A DNA stretch of 43,406 nucleotides, taken from NCBI GenBank assembly GCA_018780265.1, contig JADMJV010000154.1, positions 1,609-45,014 on the forward strand, read 5' to 3'. Of the stretch, positions 1 to 7,931 are shown piece by piece. The notes below the pieces were generated by a model that saw only the letters and a program-made list of their open reading frames with translations, was not told where the DNA came from and made no database searches. Position 1 is the first letter of the stretch. The number at the start of each line of letters is the position of its first letter. The DNA comes from a bacterium (lineage in GTDB: Bacteria > Vulcanimicrobiota > Xenobia > Xenobiales > JADMJV01). Made by a program: the position numbers and the translations under genes.

Positions 1-270
1 TTCGATAGCGGAGCGGCTGGGCAGAGGGGAGAGCGGGAATGGGGCCGGGGTCATCACCGAAAACCAACTGGCTGCCAGATTGCGTTCGGTCAGCAAATCG
101 CGATTGGCAGCTCCCGCGATAGCCGCTAACTGCGCTGGCGCGGACGCCGCTATAAGCCGAGGGACCGAGGGGGCTTCAGTAGGCAGGGACGCGGCGGTAA
201 CGGTCGGCGCTTTTTGATTGGGAGCGACGTTTACCGTCACCTTTCCCGGATTGGTGACTTCTCCTGACAT
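1..270 (-). CDS. Unknown protein, N-terminal 90 residues (runs off window)
   Basis: The reading frame starts at ATG 270-268 and stays open to the left edge, so only the first 90 residues are seen. A strong ribosome binding site (GGAGGAG, followed by TCGTA) precedes the ATG and supports both the start and the gene. The visible part is rich in Ala, Pro, Val and Thr. It begins MSGEVTNPGKVTVNVAPNQK, has no signal peptide or membrane segment, and looks partly disordered. No family is recognised. It may belong with the 495-1061 gene as a neighbour on the same strand, but a terminator lies between them, so it probably has its own promoter. Confidence 0.75.
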   Translation of the reverse strand, partial: MSGEVTNPGKVTVNVAPNQKAPTVTAASLPTEAPSVPRLIAASAPAQLAAIAGAANRDLLTERNLAASWFSVMTPAPFPLSPLPSRSAIE

Positions 271-363
271 TACGACTCCTCCAACTGGGTTGCCCGGTGT
301 TCCAAATAGGACGCCGCCTTTTGGGATCTCCCTGACGAATGACCTGCATGCATGGTCTTTACC

Positions 364-393
364 AGGATAGCAACCCCGAAGCCAACCAATCAA
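364..393 (-). promoter_or_regulatory. Possible promoter for the gene starting at 270
   Basis: On the minus strand, TTGATT (393-388) and TATCCT (369-364) are separated by 18 bases. Each matches the sigma-70 boxes at four of six positions. It lies downstream of the terminator at 440-472 and about 95 bases before the ATG at 270, so a promoter is expected here. The match itself is weak. Confidence 0.2.
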
Positions 394-439
394 TCCTCAG
401 CTGCTAAGGCTTGTTAAAGATTGAGTATCGGGAAACCTT

Positions 440-472
440 AAAAAATCAAAAGATCGCGTGGTTGGCGCGATC
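440..472 (-). terminator. Rho-independent terminator after the 188-residue gene
   Basis: Read on the minus strand, GATCGCG (472-466) and CGCGATC (458-452) form a perfect 7-bp stem with a 7-base loop. A T-rich tract (TTTTGATTTTTT, 451-440) follows directly. It sits about 20 bases past the stop of the 495-1061 gene, in the correct orientation. This is the clearest intrinsic terminator in the window. Confidence 0.8.
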
Positions 473-494
473 GAGAGTGTAACAGAGGTGGAGT

Positions 495-1061
495 TCAGGC
501 TACCTGGAGTTGAGGGGCAGGGGCGCTGACGGCCGTAGCCGGTTGCATCTGATTGTGGGCCACTTTGACGTAGCGCAGGGAGTCCAGGTCCACGAAGTGG
601 TTGCCGTCTTCGTCTTCAAATTGAAAAGCCGGTTGAGCTTCGCTGCCCGTGCCCAGTTGCACGATGCAGACGCGGGCCAGGATGGGCGGACCGCCCTGAA
701 CGGAGTTAAATACCAGCAGCGGATAGCCGGGCTGCTCCTGAAAGAGGACTCGGCCGGTGGGCATCGAGACCAGGAAATTCCCGTTGGGGCGCTCTTCTTG
801 CACGATGCCGCTGCGCGGATTGATAACGCGCACCGCGCCACTGTCGTAGCGACGCAGTTTGTTGCCATTGGGCAACTCTTGCTCTTCGTAAGAGGTGAAG
901 GTGTCGTTGATGTTGGCAAATGGATTTACCGACGGCGCACTTTGGGCCTGGGAGCCAGAACCGCCACCAACCAGGGCGTTGGCCTGCTCGATAGCGGCCA
1001 GCAGAGCGGCGAAACCACGGATTAAGTCTTTGCTGTTCCCCAACATGTTTAGCGCGTCCAT
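495..1061 (-). CDS. Hypothetical 188-residue protein with repeated Pro-Asn/Thr-Gly turns
   Basis: ATG 1061 is preceded by AGAGGAGG at a spacing of about ten bases, which fixes the start. The first 30 residues form an amphipathic or hydrophobic helix (LIRGFAALLAAIEQANALV) that is not a typical cleavable signal. A short Gly/Ser linker follows. Residues about 55-120 contain evenly spaced turns (LPNG, DSG, PRSG, RPNG, MPTG, EQPG), suggesting a series of beta hairpins. A basic or acidic residue precedes most turns. The last 40 residues are Ala/Pro-rich. No family is recognised and no enzymatic motif is seen. It ends at a good intrinsic terminator and is likely monocistronic. The sequence AAAAGTGTCA lies just upstream of its ribosome binding site and also precedes the 34495 gene. 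Confidence 0.8.
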   Translation of the reverse strand: MDALNMLGNSKDLIRGFAALLAAIEQANALVGGGSGSQAQSAPSVNPFANINDTFTSYEEQELPNGNKLRRYDSGAVRVINPRSGIVQEERPNGNFLVSMPTGRVLFQEQPGYPLLVFNSVQGGPPILARVCIVQLGTGSEAQPAFQFEDEDGNHFVDLDSLRYVKVAHNQMQPATAVSAPAPQLQVA

Positions 1062-1158
1062 TTGTGTGGCTGCCTCCTCTCTCTGACACTTTTATCCTAG
1101 ACCCCCCCGAACAAGGGGCAGCTAAATGAACCGGTGGGGCTGTAAACTTTTTGTGAAT

Positions 1159-2730
1159 TTAAGGTAACAAAATCTGGTCGGGCTGCAGGCGCACATCCAG
1201 GCGCACCTCCACTTCAAACAGCCGTGGCCAGGGCAAAACCACCTGCAAGCTCAACTCTCCCAGTCGGGCCGTCCCCCGCCGGCCAGGCAGGCTGAGGCGT
1301 CGCCCTTCAAATCGGTCGCGATACAGCTTGCGAGCCCACTCGATCAGGCGCACCCTCACTTCACGGCCCAATTTCAGGTACGGACTGACCAGTGGATCGG
1401 GGTTGGGGGTCAGGCCCCTGGCCTGGGGGTAAAATTCTCCGCGAACCATGGTTTGGTAGCCATAGTCGTCGATCAGTCGGGCCAGCAAAAAGGCGACGTG
1501 AAGGCGAGCGCTCTGTTTCACCTGGGCGATGGGCGAGTGGGTTGAAAGCTGGTCTGCGACTCTTCGGGCCACCACCTGAGCCACTACCGTGCCCAGCGAA
1601 TTGGCCGGGGTGTTCCAGGCGGCAAACCCCTCTAGCTGAGTAAGCGGCAGCCTCTCTACCACGGCCTCAGCCAGGTATGGGTCCATGCGATTGATGAAAG
1701 CCAGGGCGGCCAGAGCCGGGGGATGGCCCTTGTCCATCCATTCGCGCACCCTTTCTACAAAGGCGTAAGACCTGGGCCGCTGATCCGGTCCGGGCAAAGC
1801 GAAGGGCTTGGCGGCCGGAACCTGGATAAACAGGCGCACATCGCCCCCCAGGCTGACCGGTTCCGCTCCGCACAGTCTCAGGTGGTCGAGCACCATGTCC
1901 TGAAGGGGGTGGCTTTCCAACGGGGGGATGCGCCTCTCGCTACCCGCTTCCGAATATTCCAGTTCCAGCTTGGGTTGAACGTTGTGCACTTGGGCCAGGC
2001 GGCCGCAGACCATATCCATAGTCAATTCGTCGGCCCCGGACCCGAGCCACACGGGGGCGCCATCGAGCCGTTCTCGCAGCTGCACCTGTTCGGCAAAATG
2101 CAGGCCGTGACTGGACGAATCGTCCTGGCCCACTACTAACTGGTCGATGACCCCCTCCCTGGCCATGTCGACCAGGCGCAGCAAGACCTGCAAGTTGCGC
2201 CGACGCACCTGGAGATACTCGTCTACCCACTGGACCGGTACTGATGGTGGGGGTGGGGAATCGGCGTCGGCTCGCGCCGCCCAGTCTGCCAGGTCGGTTT
2301 CGAAGGGAGCCTGACCCTCCGAAGTGCGCAGGTAGAGCCGGGGAATCGTAGACAAAACTTCTACGCGGAGGCCGCGTTGGTGAAGCCGCTTCAAGCACTC
2401 CAGGCGATCCAGGGCGCTCTGTTCAGGAGTGGAGGCCATCCGCGAGGCTACCAATCCTCCGTAGCACAGCATGTCGCTGGACACGATCAGGGTGTCGCCA
2501 GCCTGGGCCGTGGTCTCCAGCCAGCCTACAAATTGCTCACATTTGCCTGGATTCAACCAGGAGCCCAGCCAGTGATTGGGCGGTGTGACCACCTCGGCCA
2601 TGGCGATGCCGGCCAACTGCCGCACGAAGAGCACATTACATGGGCGATTGTCCAACGGCAACAGTACAAAGCGGTCGCGAGCGACAGCCAGACCGGTGAG
2701 AAGCAGGCAGCAGAGCATGGCTCGGATCAT
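1159..2730 (-). CDS. DUF4127 family protein, probably exported
   Basis: This is a protein of about 523 residues. After a hydrophobic N-terminus (MIRAMLCCLLLTGLAVA), which looks like a signal peptide, comes the motif LLPLDNRPCN. That matches the PLDxRPCN signature at the start of DUF4127 proteins. A second family-like motif, VVGQDDSSSHGLH, lies near residue 205, where the family usually has a GxDD(T/S)xxxG segment. The Asp and His residues there could bind metal or substrate, but the function is not known. The frame can be extended upstream to ATG 2742 or 2763. I chose 2730 because it puts charged residues directly before the hydrophobic stretch; no clear ribosome binding site decides it. It is divergent from the FHA kinase. 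There is no lipobox. Confidence 0.8.
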   Translation of the reverse strand: MIRAMLCCLLLTGLAVARDRFVLLPLDNRPCNVLFVRQLAGIAMAEVVTPPNHWLGSWLNPGKCEQFVGWLETTAQAGDTLIVSSDMLCYGGLVASRMASTPEQSALDRLECLKRLHQRGLRVEVLSTIPRLYLRTSEGQAPFETDLADWAARADADSPPPPSVPVQWVDEYLQVRRRNLQVLLRLVDMAREGVIDQLVVGQDDSSSHGLHFAEQVQLRERLDGAPVWLGSGADELTMDMVCGRLAQVHNVQPKLELEYSEAGSERRIPPLESHPLQDMVLDHLRLCGAEPVSLGGDVRLFIQVPAAKPFALPGPDQRPRSYAFVERVREWMDKGHPPALAALAFINRMDPYLAEAVVERLPLTQLEGFAAWNTPANSLGTVVAQVVARRVADQLSTHSPIAQVKQSARLHVAFLLARLIDDYGYQTMVRGEFYPQARGLTPNPDPLVSPYLKLGREVRVRLIEWARKLYRDRFEGRRLSLPGRRGTARLGELSLQVVLPWPRLFEVEVRLDVRLQPDQILLP

Positions 2731-2831
2731 CGTTGAGCCCATGGGTTGGGATGCCGGGCTCAAATTCCCTGCGCAATTGCCCGCTGAATTGTCGAAGGAA
2801 GGGGCTCCATCTGGTCAGAAGTGAACTTGCA

Positions 2832-4109
2832 ATGTTTAATTCCGGATTCCAGCTTAAGGTCATCGAGGGGCCTGGTTACGGTCGTGTCATTCCCCTCCAT
2901 ACCGTGGAAATCTGCCTGGGTCGGGCTCAGGACGCTCAACAGGTCTCGGCCCCCGGTGCCGTTTATTTCATGGAAGGCACGGTCTCCCGCATTCACGCCC
3001 GTCTACTCTGGGACGACAGAAGCAAGGTCTACAAAATCCAACATTTGTCCAAGACCAATCAGACCAAGGTCAATGAGAAGGTCATCCAGGAGCATGTTCT
3101 CGAGTTCGGGGACCGCATCGGAATGGGGAAATTGGTGCTGGAAGTTCAAAAGGCGCCTAAAGCCGACCACATTCGCACGGATTTGCTGGAGTTGCCGCCC
3201 AGCCTCAAGGGGGTCAACCCTGGCGGCAACAATGCCCTTTCGCGTGTTCCTCCTCAGTTGTCGGATTCGCTACCCAGCGAAATGGCCGGGCGCCGGCTGG
3301 GCGAGTATCAGATTGAGAAAGAGTTGGGCCGCGGTTCGGTGGGCAGAGTTTATCTGGCTCACCACACCACTTGGAACGACCACAAGTATGCGATCAAAAT
3401 TCTGGCCCCCGAGGTCACGCGCGACGTCAGCTTTGTGCAGAGATTTCAGATGGAAGCTAAGGTCGCTTCTTCCCTTCGCCACCCTAACATTATCCAGGTC
3501 ACTGATATTTGTGTGAGCGATGGATTGGTCTATCTGGTCATGGAGTGCCTCAGCCCCCGCAGTCTGCAAACCGTGATCGATGAAACCAAAGGACCTTTCC
3601 CCATCAAACGGATTGTGCGGATTCTCGAGCAACTGCTCAGCGCTCTCGATCACGCCCACAGCCACGGCGTCATCCATCGCGACGTGAAGCCTGGCAATAT
3701 TTTGATCGACGAATCGCGGGACTCCATCGCGTTGACCGACTTCTCCATTGCCAAGGTCAAGGATGGCATCCGACTCACCAGCACCGGCGTGTTGCTGGGC
3801 ACGGTGGAGTATATGGCTCCCGAACTTTTCGAGGGCCAGGCAGCCGACGCTCGCGCCGACCTCTATGCAGTGGGGGTGATTCTCTACGAGTTGCTCACCG
3901 GGGTGCCACCATTTCGCGGCAAAACTACGGCCGAGGTGATCAAGTCTCAACTGCTGCACCTGCCCGCTCACCCCAAGACTTACAATCCCAATGTGCCTGA
4001 TTGGCTGGTGCAGATGAACTTTATTCTGCTGCAAAAAAATCCGGAGCATCGCTTTTCCAGCGCCCGTGACGTGCGCGCCAATTTGCTCGAATACAGTCAG
4101 TCTCTTTAG
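2832..4109 (+). CDS. FHA domain-Ser/Thr protein kinase
   Basis: This 425-residue cytoplasmic kinase has an N-terminal phosphopeptide-binding FHA domain. FHA landmarks are GR at 30-31, SRIHARL at 52-58 and NQTKVN at about 77-82. A PknB-like kinase domain follows from about residue 158: glycine loop GRGSVGRVY, AIK lysine 189, HRDVKPGN (catalytic Asp 284) and APE. The metal-binding DFG is DFS (303-305), a Gly-to-Ser change. The other catalytic residues are present, so it is probably active. No membrane segment is seen. The frame extends upstream to 2733, but homology begins at the ATG at 2832; there is no strong ribosome binding site. The FHA part probably reads phosphothreonine made by itself or by another kinase, such as the one at 7932. 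It ends five bases from the convergent PLD gene. Confidence 0.92.
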   Translation: MFNSGFQLKVIEGPGYGRVIPLHTVEICLGRAQDAQQVSAPGAVYFMEGTVSRIHARLLWDDRSKVYKIQHLSKTNQTKVNEKVIQEHVLEFGDRIGMGKLVLEVQKAPKADHIRTDLLELPPSLKGVNPGGNNALSRVPPQLSDSLPSEMAGRRLGEYQIEKELGRGSVGRVYLAHHTTWNDHKYAIKILAPEVTRDVSFVQRFQMEAKVASSLRHPNIIQVTDICVSDGLVYLVMECLSPRSLQTVIDETKGPFPIKRIVRILEQLLSALDHAHSHGVIHRDVKPGNILIDESRDSIALTDFSIAKVKDGIRLTSTGVLLGTVEYMAPELFEGQAADARADLYAVGVILYELLTGVPPFRGKTTAEVIKSQLLHLPAHPKTYNPNVPDWLVQMNFILLQKNPEHRFSSARDVRANLLEYSQSL

Positions 4110-4114
4110 AAGGC

Positions 4115-6376
4115 CTATTCTTCGTGAAGAGCTTTGCCCTGGGCGAAGTCTTCCATTCGGTGGTGACTCGGTAGATCTTTGAGAGCCGCGTAGAACGCCT
4201 CTATTCCCATCTTTTCTTCCAGGGTCTTGAGGCGGGCATATCCGTAGGCCATACCCTGAGTCTGCAACTGGAGGGCTCGGTCGAGCATGCCGGGACCGGC
4301 CATCAACTCTTCTACCAGTTTGGCCGACTGGACCTCGTAATTTTGAATCATTCCCAGGAAGGTACGCATGGCTTTCTTGCGGGCCTCATCCGATCCCAGC
4401 GCGGTGTTATCCAGCAATTTGGCGGCCGCACGCGTGTCCAGGGTCATCGATTCGTTTTGCCATAGCTTTTCAAAGCGCTCCACGCCGTCTTGCTGGGCGG
4501 CAACCGACTCGGGCTGACTCTCGTTAAAATAGACCAGGCCGCTCAGTTCCCAGTTGTCGCGCACACCTTTGTTGGACAGGTTGGTGCTGCCTACCAATTC
4601 CATCTTGTCGGTGAGAACTTGCTTGGCGTGAATCTTGCGGTCGTGATCGCTCATCGCCCGTGTCAGCGTGGCCCAGCGCACCGGAACGCCGGCTTCTTCC
4701 AGGGCCAGGTAGCCCTCTTCGTTGGGGGTGCCACCAAAACCATATATCCCGGCGTCCGCCACCACGCGCACGTCCAGGGTTTTACCGTGTTGGGCCAGTT
4801 CGTCTCGCCGGGCGATGAGAGCCCTGGCCATGGCCTTGGTGATGACGAAGGTTGGAACGTAGCAAAACTTTTCGGAACTGGCGATGGCCTGCAGAATCAG
4901 CGCCTCGCGCTCTTCCGAAGAGGATCCCACGGCCACGGTGACGGCGCCCTCTGCCTTACCGAGAGGCAGGTCCATCTGAGTCAACTTCTTAAGATTATCC
5001 TCCGACCCCGTCTTCTCAAAAGCGCGGGTCATCAACTCATGGAGCATTTTCTTGCCTTTGGGCTTGAGTTCCATCGGTTTGGTCGAGCGATACTGAAGCT
5101 GGTGATGCAGGGTCTCTTCGTCGACCAGGGACGAAAGTTTCAGTTCGGCCTTACCAGCCAGAGATTCCAGTTCGTCCAGCGTGGGCTTGGAGGAGATGCG
5201 TGTGCCGGCGGGAGAGGGGCCAGCGATGATGTCCAGCGTGGTGGCCAGACCGTGGGGTGACAGGCCCACCATCCCATCTTCGAAGTTCTCCATCAATTTT
5301 TCGCCGTAGACCTGGACCGGGGTCGAGCCGCTGGAAATAGCCACATCGGCCTGGAATCCTTCGATCAGGGTGCGCGCCGCTGGACCTTCCATCAGGTAGC
5401 CGGTGTCGAAGTTTTCGCCCGAGCCTTCGTTGGCATTCATTCCGCCAAAGAGAACCTTTTCGCCCACGCGCAGCAGTTTGCGGTGCATCAACTGCTGCAC
5501 ACTGCCGAGTTCTTCGGCCACGGGGTAGACCGAGATGGCCACATCGGCGTTGGGCACGGCCATCAATTGCAGTAAGGCGCGCAGCTTCCGGGGCGATTCG
5601 TCCACACTGACGTCGGCGGCCTCTACCTGACGGGGCCGGGAGGGGTCCACATTGATGCGCACCCGGCAACCGGCGGCAGCCGCCTTGGCCAGTCGGCCCA
5701 CGAAACTGGAACTGGTCATCTCGAAATATTGCACGTCGATCTCGGGAGCATTGCCCGCTTTGGCCATGGTGACCGCTTCTTCGAGCATATTGAGCTTGGT
5801 CTGCCAGAGTTTTTCCTGGTGCACCGGCTTGACGTGATTGCCGGCGTGGAGCAGCGGGCTTTCGCCGCTTTCCAGTTGGCGCATCTGATCGACCAGGCCG
5901 GTGATACGTTTTTCCGAAGCGGGGTTCCAGGCCAGGTAGGCGGCTACAGTGGCCAGTGGCCCAAAGCTGGCCCCGGCCAGGGCCTGCACGGCTGCGCGCG
6001 AGGTGGCTTCAAGATAGGCCTCGCGCACTTTGTTGCCAGTTTCCAGATAAGCGTCCAGCGCCTGCATCTTTTTCCGTTGAACCGAGGTGGGCCTGGTCTC
6101 GTCCGTTTTGAACTTCTGCTCCATGGCCTTGCGGGCGGCCTGAGCGGCTACCGTAAATTCGGACAGGGCATCCAGGTCCGTCGGCGTCAGGTCGCCGTTT
6201 TGCTTGTATTGGTCCAGCATCCCCGGCCAATCCACCTTCTGGCCGCGCAATTTAACAGCCTGGCCTCGCTCGGCCAATTGCTCGGCGACTTCGGTGGTGA
6301 GGATTCCCAGGCGGCGTAATTCCCCCAGACGGGAGGTTGCGCCGGGATTGCTGGCAAGGCCGGGAGTGGTGGACAT
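4115..6376 (-). CDS. Phospholipase D-superfamily protein, one canonical and one degenerate HKD motif
   Basis: This 753-residue protein has a bilobal PLD fold. The second HKD motif is canonical: H583, K585 and D590, followed by GSTN. The first is H298-R-K300 with Gly where Asp is expected, followed by GGMN instead of GSxN. PLD enzymes use one His from each half, and both are present, so phosphodiesterase or phosphatidyltransferase activity is possible. The first 190 residues are helical, Ala-rich and unassigned. There is one hydrophobic stretch at about 132-150 but no signal peptide. The gene is 53 bases after the WD40 gene on the same strand and is likely the third gene of that unit. Substrate (phospholipid, nucleic acid or other) cannot be inferred. 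Confidence 0.88.
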   Translation of the reverse strand: MSTTPGLASNPGATSRLGELRRLGILTTEVAEQLAERGQAVKLRGQKVDWPGMLDQYKQNGDLTPTDLDALSEFTVAAQAARKAMEQKFKTDETRPTSVQRKKMQALDAYLETGNKVREAYLEATSRAAVQALAGASFGPLATVAAYLAWNPASEKRITGLVDQMRQLESGESPLLHAGNHVKPVHQEKLWQTKLNMLEEAVTMAKAGNAPEIDVQYFEMTSSSFVGRLAKAAAAGCRVRINVDPSRPRQVEAADVSVDESPRKLRALLQLMAVPNADVAISVYPVAEELGSVQQLMHRKLLRVGEKVLFGGMNANEGSGENFDTGYLMEGPAARTLIEGFQADVAISSGSTPVQVYGEKLMENFEDGMVGLSPHGLATTLDIIAGPSPAGTRISSKPTLDELESLAGKAELKLSSLVDEETLHHQLQYRSTKPMELKPKGKKMLHELMTRAFEKTGSEDNLKKLTQMDLPLGKAEGAVTVAVGSSSEEREALILQAIASSEKFCYVPTFVITKAMARALIARRDELAQHGKTLDVRVVADAGIYGFGGTPNEEGYLALEEAGVPVRWATLTRAMSDHDRKIHAKQVLTDKMELVGSTNLSNKGVRDNWELSGLVYFNESQPESVAAQQDGVERFEKLWQNESMTLDTRAAAKLLDNTALGSDEARKKAMRTFLGMIQNYEVQSAKLVEELMAGPGMLDRALQLQTQGMAYGYARLKTLEEKMGIEAFYAALKDLPSHHRMEDFAQGKALHEE

Positions 6377-6429
6377 ACTTCAATCTATCTCGGCACTCGG
6401 AAAGAACCCTGAAATCAGTCCTGGAAAGC

Positions 6430-7359
6430 TCAAGAGGGAAAGCGCCAGGTGGGACTTTTGTCGGCCAGGTGCCAGTGACAGAAAGCATCCCCATCGGAGA
6501 CCAGTCCCTTGCCTTTGTCGGCAAATCGCAGCGTGGATACCAGAAAAGCCGAGGCCGTTTCTACGGTTCCAAAATCCTTCACCTTGGTTTCGACGCGTGG
6601 GGCCAGACGCCCCTCGGGGGCTCCGCTGGCCATGTCCCACAACTGTACGCCGCGCGCGTCTCCGGTGGCCACCGTCCCGCCGCCGGGACTGACGGCCACG
6701 CTCACGGACATAAAAGGAATGGGAAACTCGCGCTGGGGCAGATCGTCGCCCACCCTCAGCAGCACGAATTGGTGCAACAAGGGACTGCGCGCCGTATTGA
6801 TGGCGGCCGCAATCCTCTTTCCGTCCGGGTGAAAAGTGGCGGCCATAAATTCATCTTGGGTTTCCCAGCGGTGAATGAAGGCGCCGGTTTCGGTTTCCAA
6901 TACTTCCAAATTGGCGGCGCCCATGGCCGACCACAGGGTGAACGATTCACTACAGTCCAGGATCGCTGGATTTTGGAAGCTGGCTTCCTGGCGCTGCCAC
7001 ACGATCTGGTCGGCCTGCCAGTCCCAGGCCTTGAGGTGACCGGGTTCGCCCAACAAGAGTAGTCGCCCACAAGGACTGAAGCGCAGCCCTGTGACGGCCC
7101 CTTCGCACTGGGCGGCCAGGGTGCCGGCCACAGCGTCCCAAACCTCGACCCGGGCCAAGTCTCCCGTTACGGCCACAAATCGACCTTCTGGATGGAGGGT
7201 CAGGGAGGTAACCGTGCCAACCTTGCCCCGGAAGCGCCCCTTCTCAGCCTGCTCTTCCCAATTGAGCACGGCCACTTCCTGGGGGGTGACACTGCGCGCC
7301 ACCAGCGGCATTTGAGGATGCAGCGAACTGAGTGCATAAGAGCGGTTTTGGGTTTTCAT
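6430..7359 (-). CDS. WD40 repeat protein
   Basis: This 309-residue protein consists mostly of degenerate WD40 repeats. Typical blade ends and starts are visible: LTLHPEGRFVAV with VEVWD, LRFSPCGRLLLL with LKAWDW, TFHPDGKRIAA, VAVSPGGGTVATG with VQLWD, and LRFADKGKGLV with FCHWHL. That gives roughly five to six blades, short of the usual seven. There is no signal peptide, so it is probably a cytoplasmic scaffold. The start is fixed by GAGGAGG six bases before the ATG. It begins 10 bases after the stop of the upstream secreted-protein gene and is followed by the PLD gene, so the three are probably co-transcribed. Partner proteins are unknown. Confidence 0.88.
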   Translation of the reverse strand: MKTQNRSYALSSLHPQMPLVARSVTPQEVAVLNWEEQAEKGRFRGKVGTVTSLTLHPEGRFVAVTGDLARVEVWDAVAGTLAAQCEGAVTGLRFSPCGRLLLLGEPGHLKAWDWQADQIVWQRQEASFQNPAILDCSESFTLWSAMGAANLEVLETETGAFIHRWETQDEFMAATFHPDGKRIAAAINTARSPLLHQFVLLRVGDDLPQREFPIPFMSVSVAVSPGGGTVATGDARGVQLWDMASGAPEGRLAPRVETKVKDFGTVETASAFLVSTLRFADKGKGLVSDGDAFCHWHLADKSPTWRFPS

Positions 7360-7369
7360 GGAAGCCTCC

Positions 7370-7861
7370 TCAATGAGTAACGGAATTGACAGTGCTTTGC
7401 ATCAGCGGGCCCCAGTCCTTTTCCCGTTCCTTGGGATAGTACATCTGCATGCACAAATAGTCCTGGCCTTTGGACAGAGCCGTCGACACGATGACAAACA
7501 GAATTCCCTGTTCGGAAAGCCTTTCGGTCTCCATAAAGCGGCCCAGAATTCCGTTTTTCAGGTTTTTATTGAAGTCACTCTTGATTTCCAGGTTTTCTTC
7601 ATCAAAAGCTTTTTGTTGCCCGAGAATCCAACTTTTGAAAAGCTTCTCGCCTTTCATTCCCTGAACGGTAAAGTTGACGAATCCCTGCTTGCCCGTAACA
7701 GTGAGGATGCCACTCTTCGCCGCGTCCACCTGGAAGTCGGCCGGAAAAGTGATCGACATGCCGTTAGAATGCTTCCAGGTGTTGCCTTTGTGAGACCAAA
7801 TGTCGCACCAACCAGGAATGGTCAACAGGAACAACAAGAGTAAGAGCATCAGGCTACGCAT
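7370..7861 (-). CDS. Small secreted protein of unknown function
   Basis: This 163-residue protein starts with a strong signal peptide (MRSLMLLLLLFLLTIPGWC). A Cys lies near the expected cleavage point, but GWCD is not a good lipobox. The mature part is a single alpha/beta domain. It runs from a short strand (SITFPADFQV) to a closing segment with a conserved-looking Trp (DWGPLMQSTVNSV). This layout resembles small PsbP/DUF1795-type domains, but I cannot assign it firmly. It is the first gene of a minus-strand unit with the WD40 and PLD genes (10-base gap to the WD40 gene). It is divergent from the large kinase at 7932, with only 70 bases between the starts. Confidence 0.8.
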   Translation of the reverse strand: MRSLMLLLLLFLLTIPGWCDIWSHKGNTWKHSNGMSITFPADFQVDAAKSGILTVTGKQGFVNFTVQGMKGEKLFKSWILGQQKAFDEENLEIKSDFNKNLKNGILGRFMETERLSEQGILFVIVSTALSKGQDYLCMQMYYPKEREKDWGPLMQSTVNSVTH

Positions 7862-7931
7862 CCTGGCCTGTTTTGCTTCCGCTTGCAGATCCCCTGGTGT
7901 TAAAGGGGGGGCATCGTGACGGCTGGAGAAG

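Noticed and set aside
3270..4049. 259-codon frame opposite the FHA-kinase
   Set aside because: Shadow of conserved kinase motifs on the plus strand.
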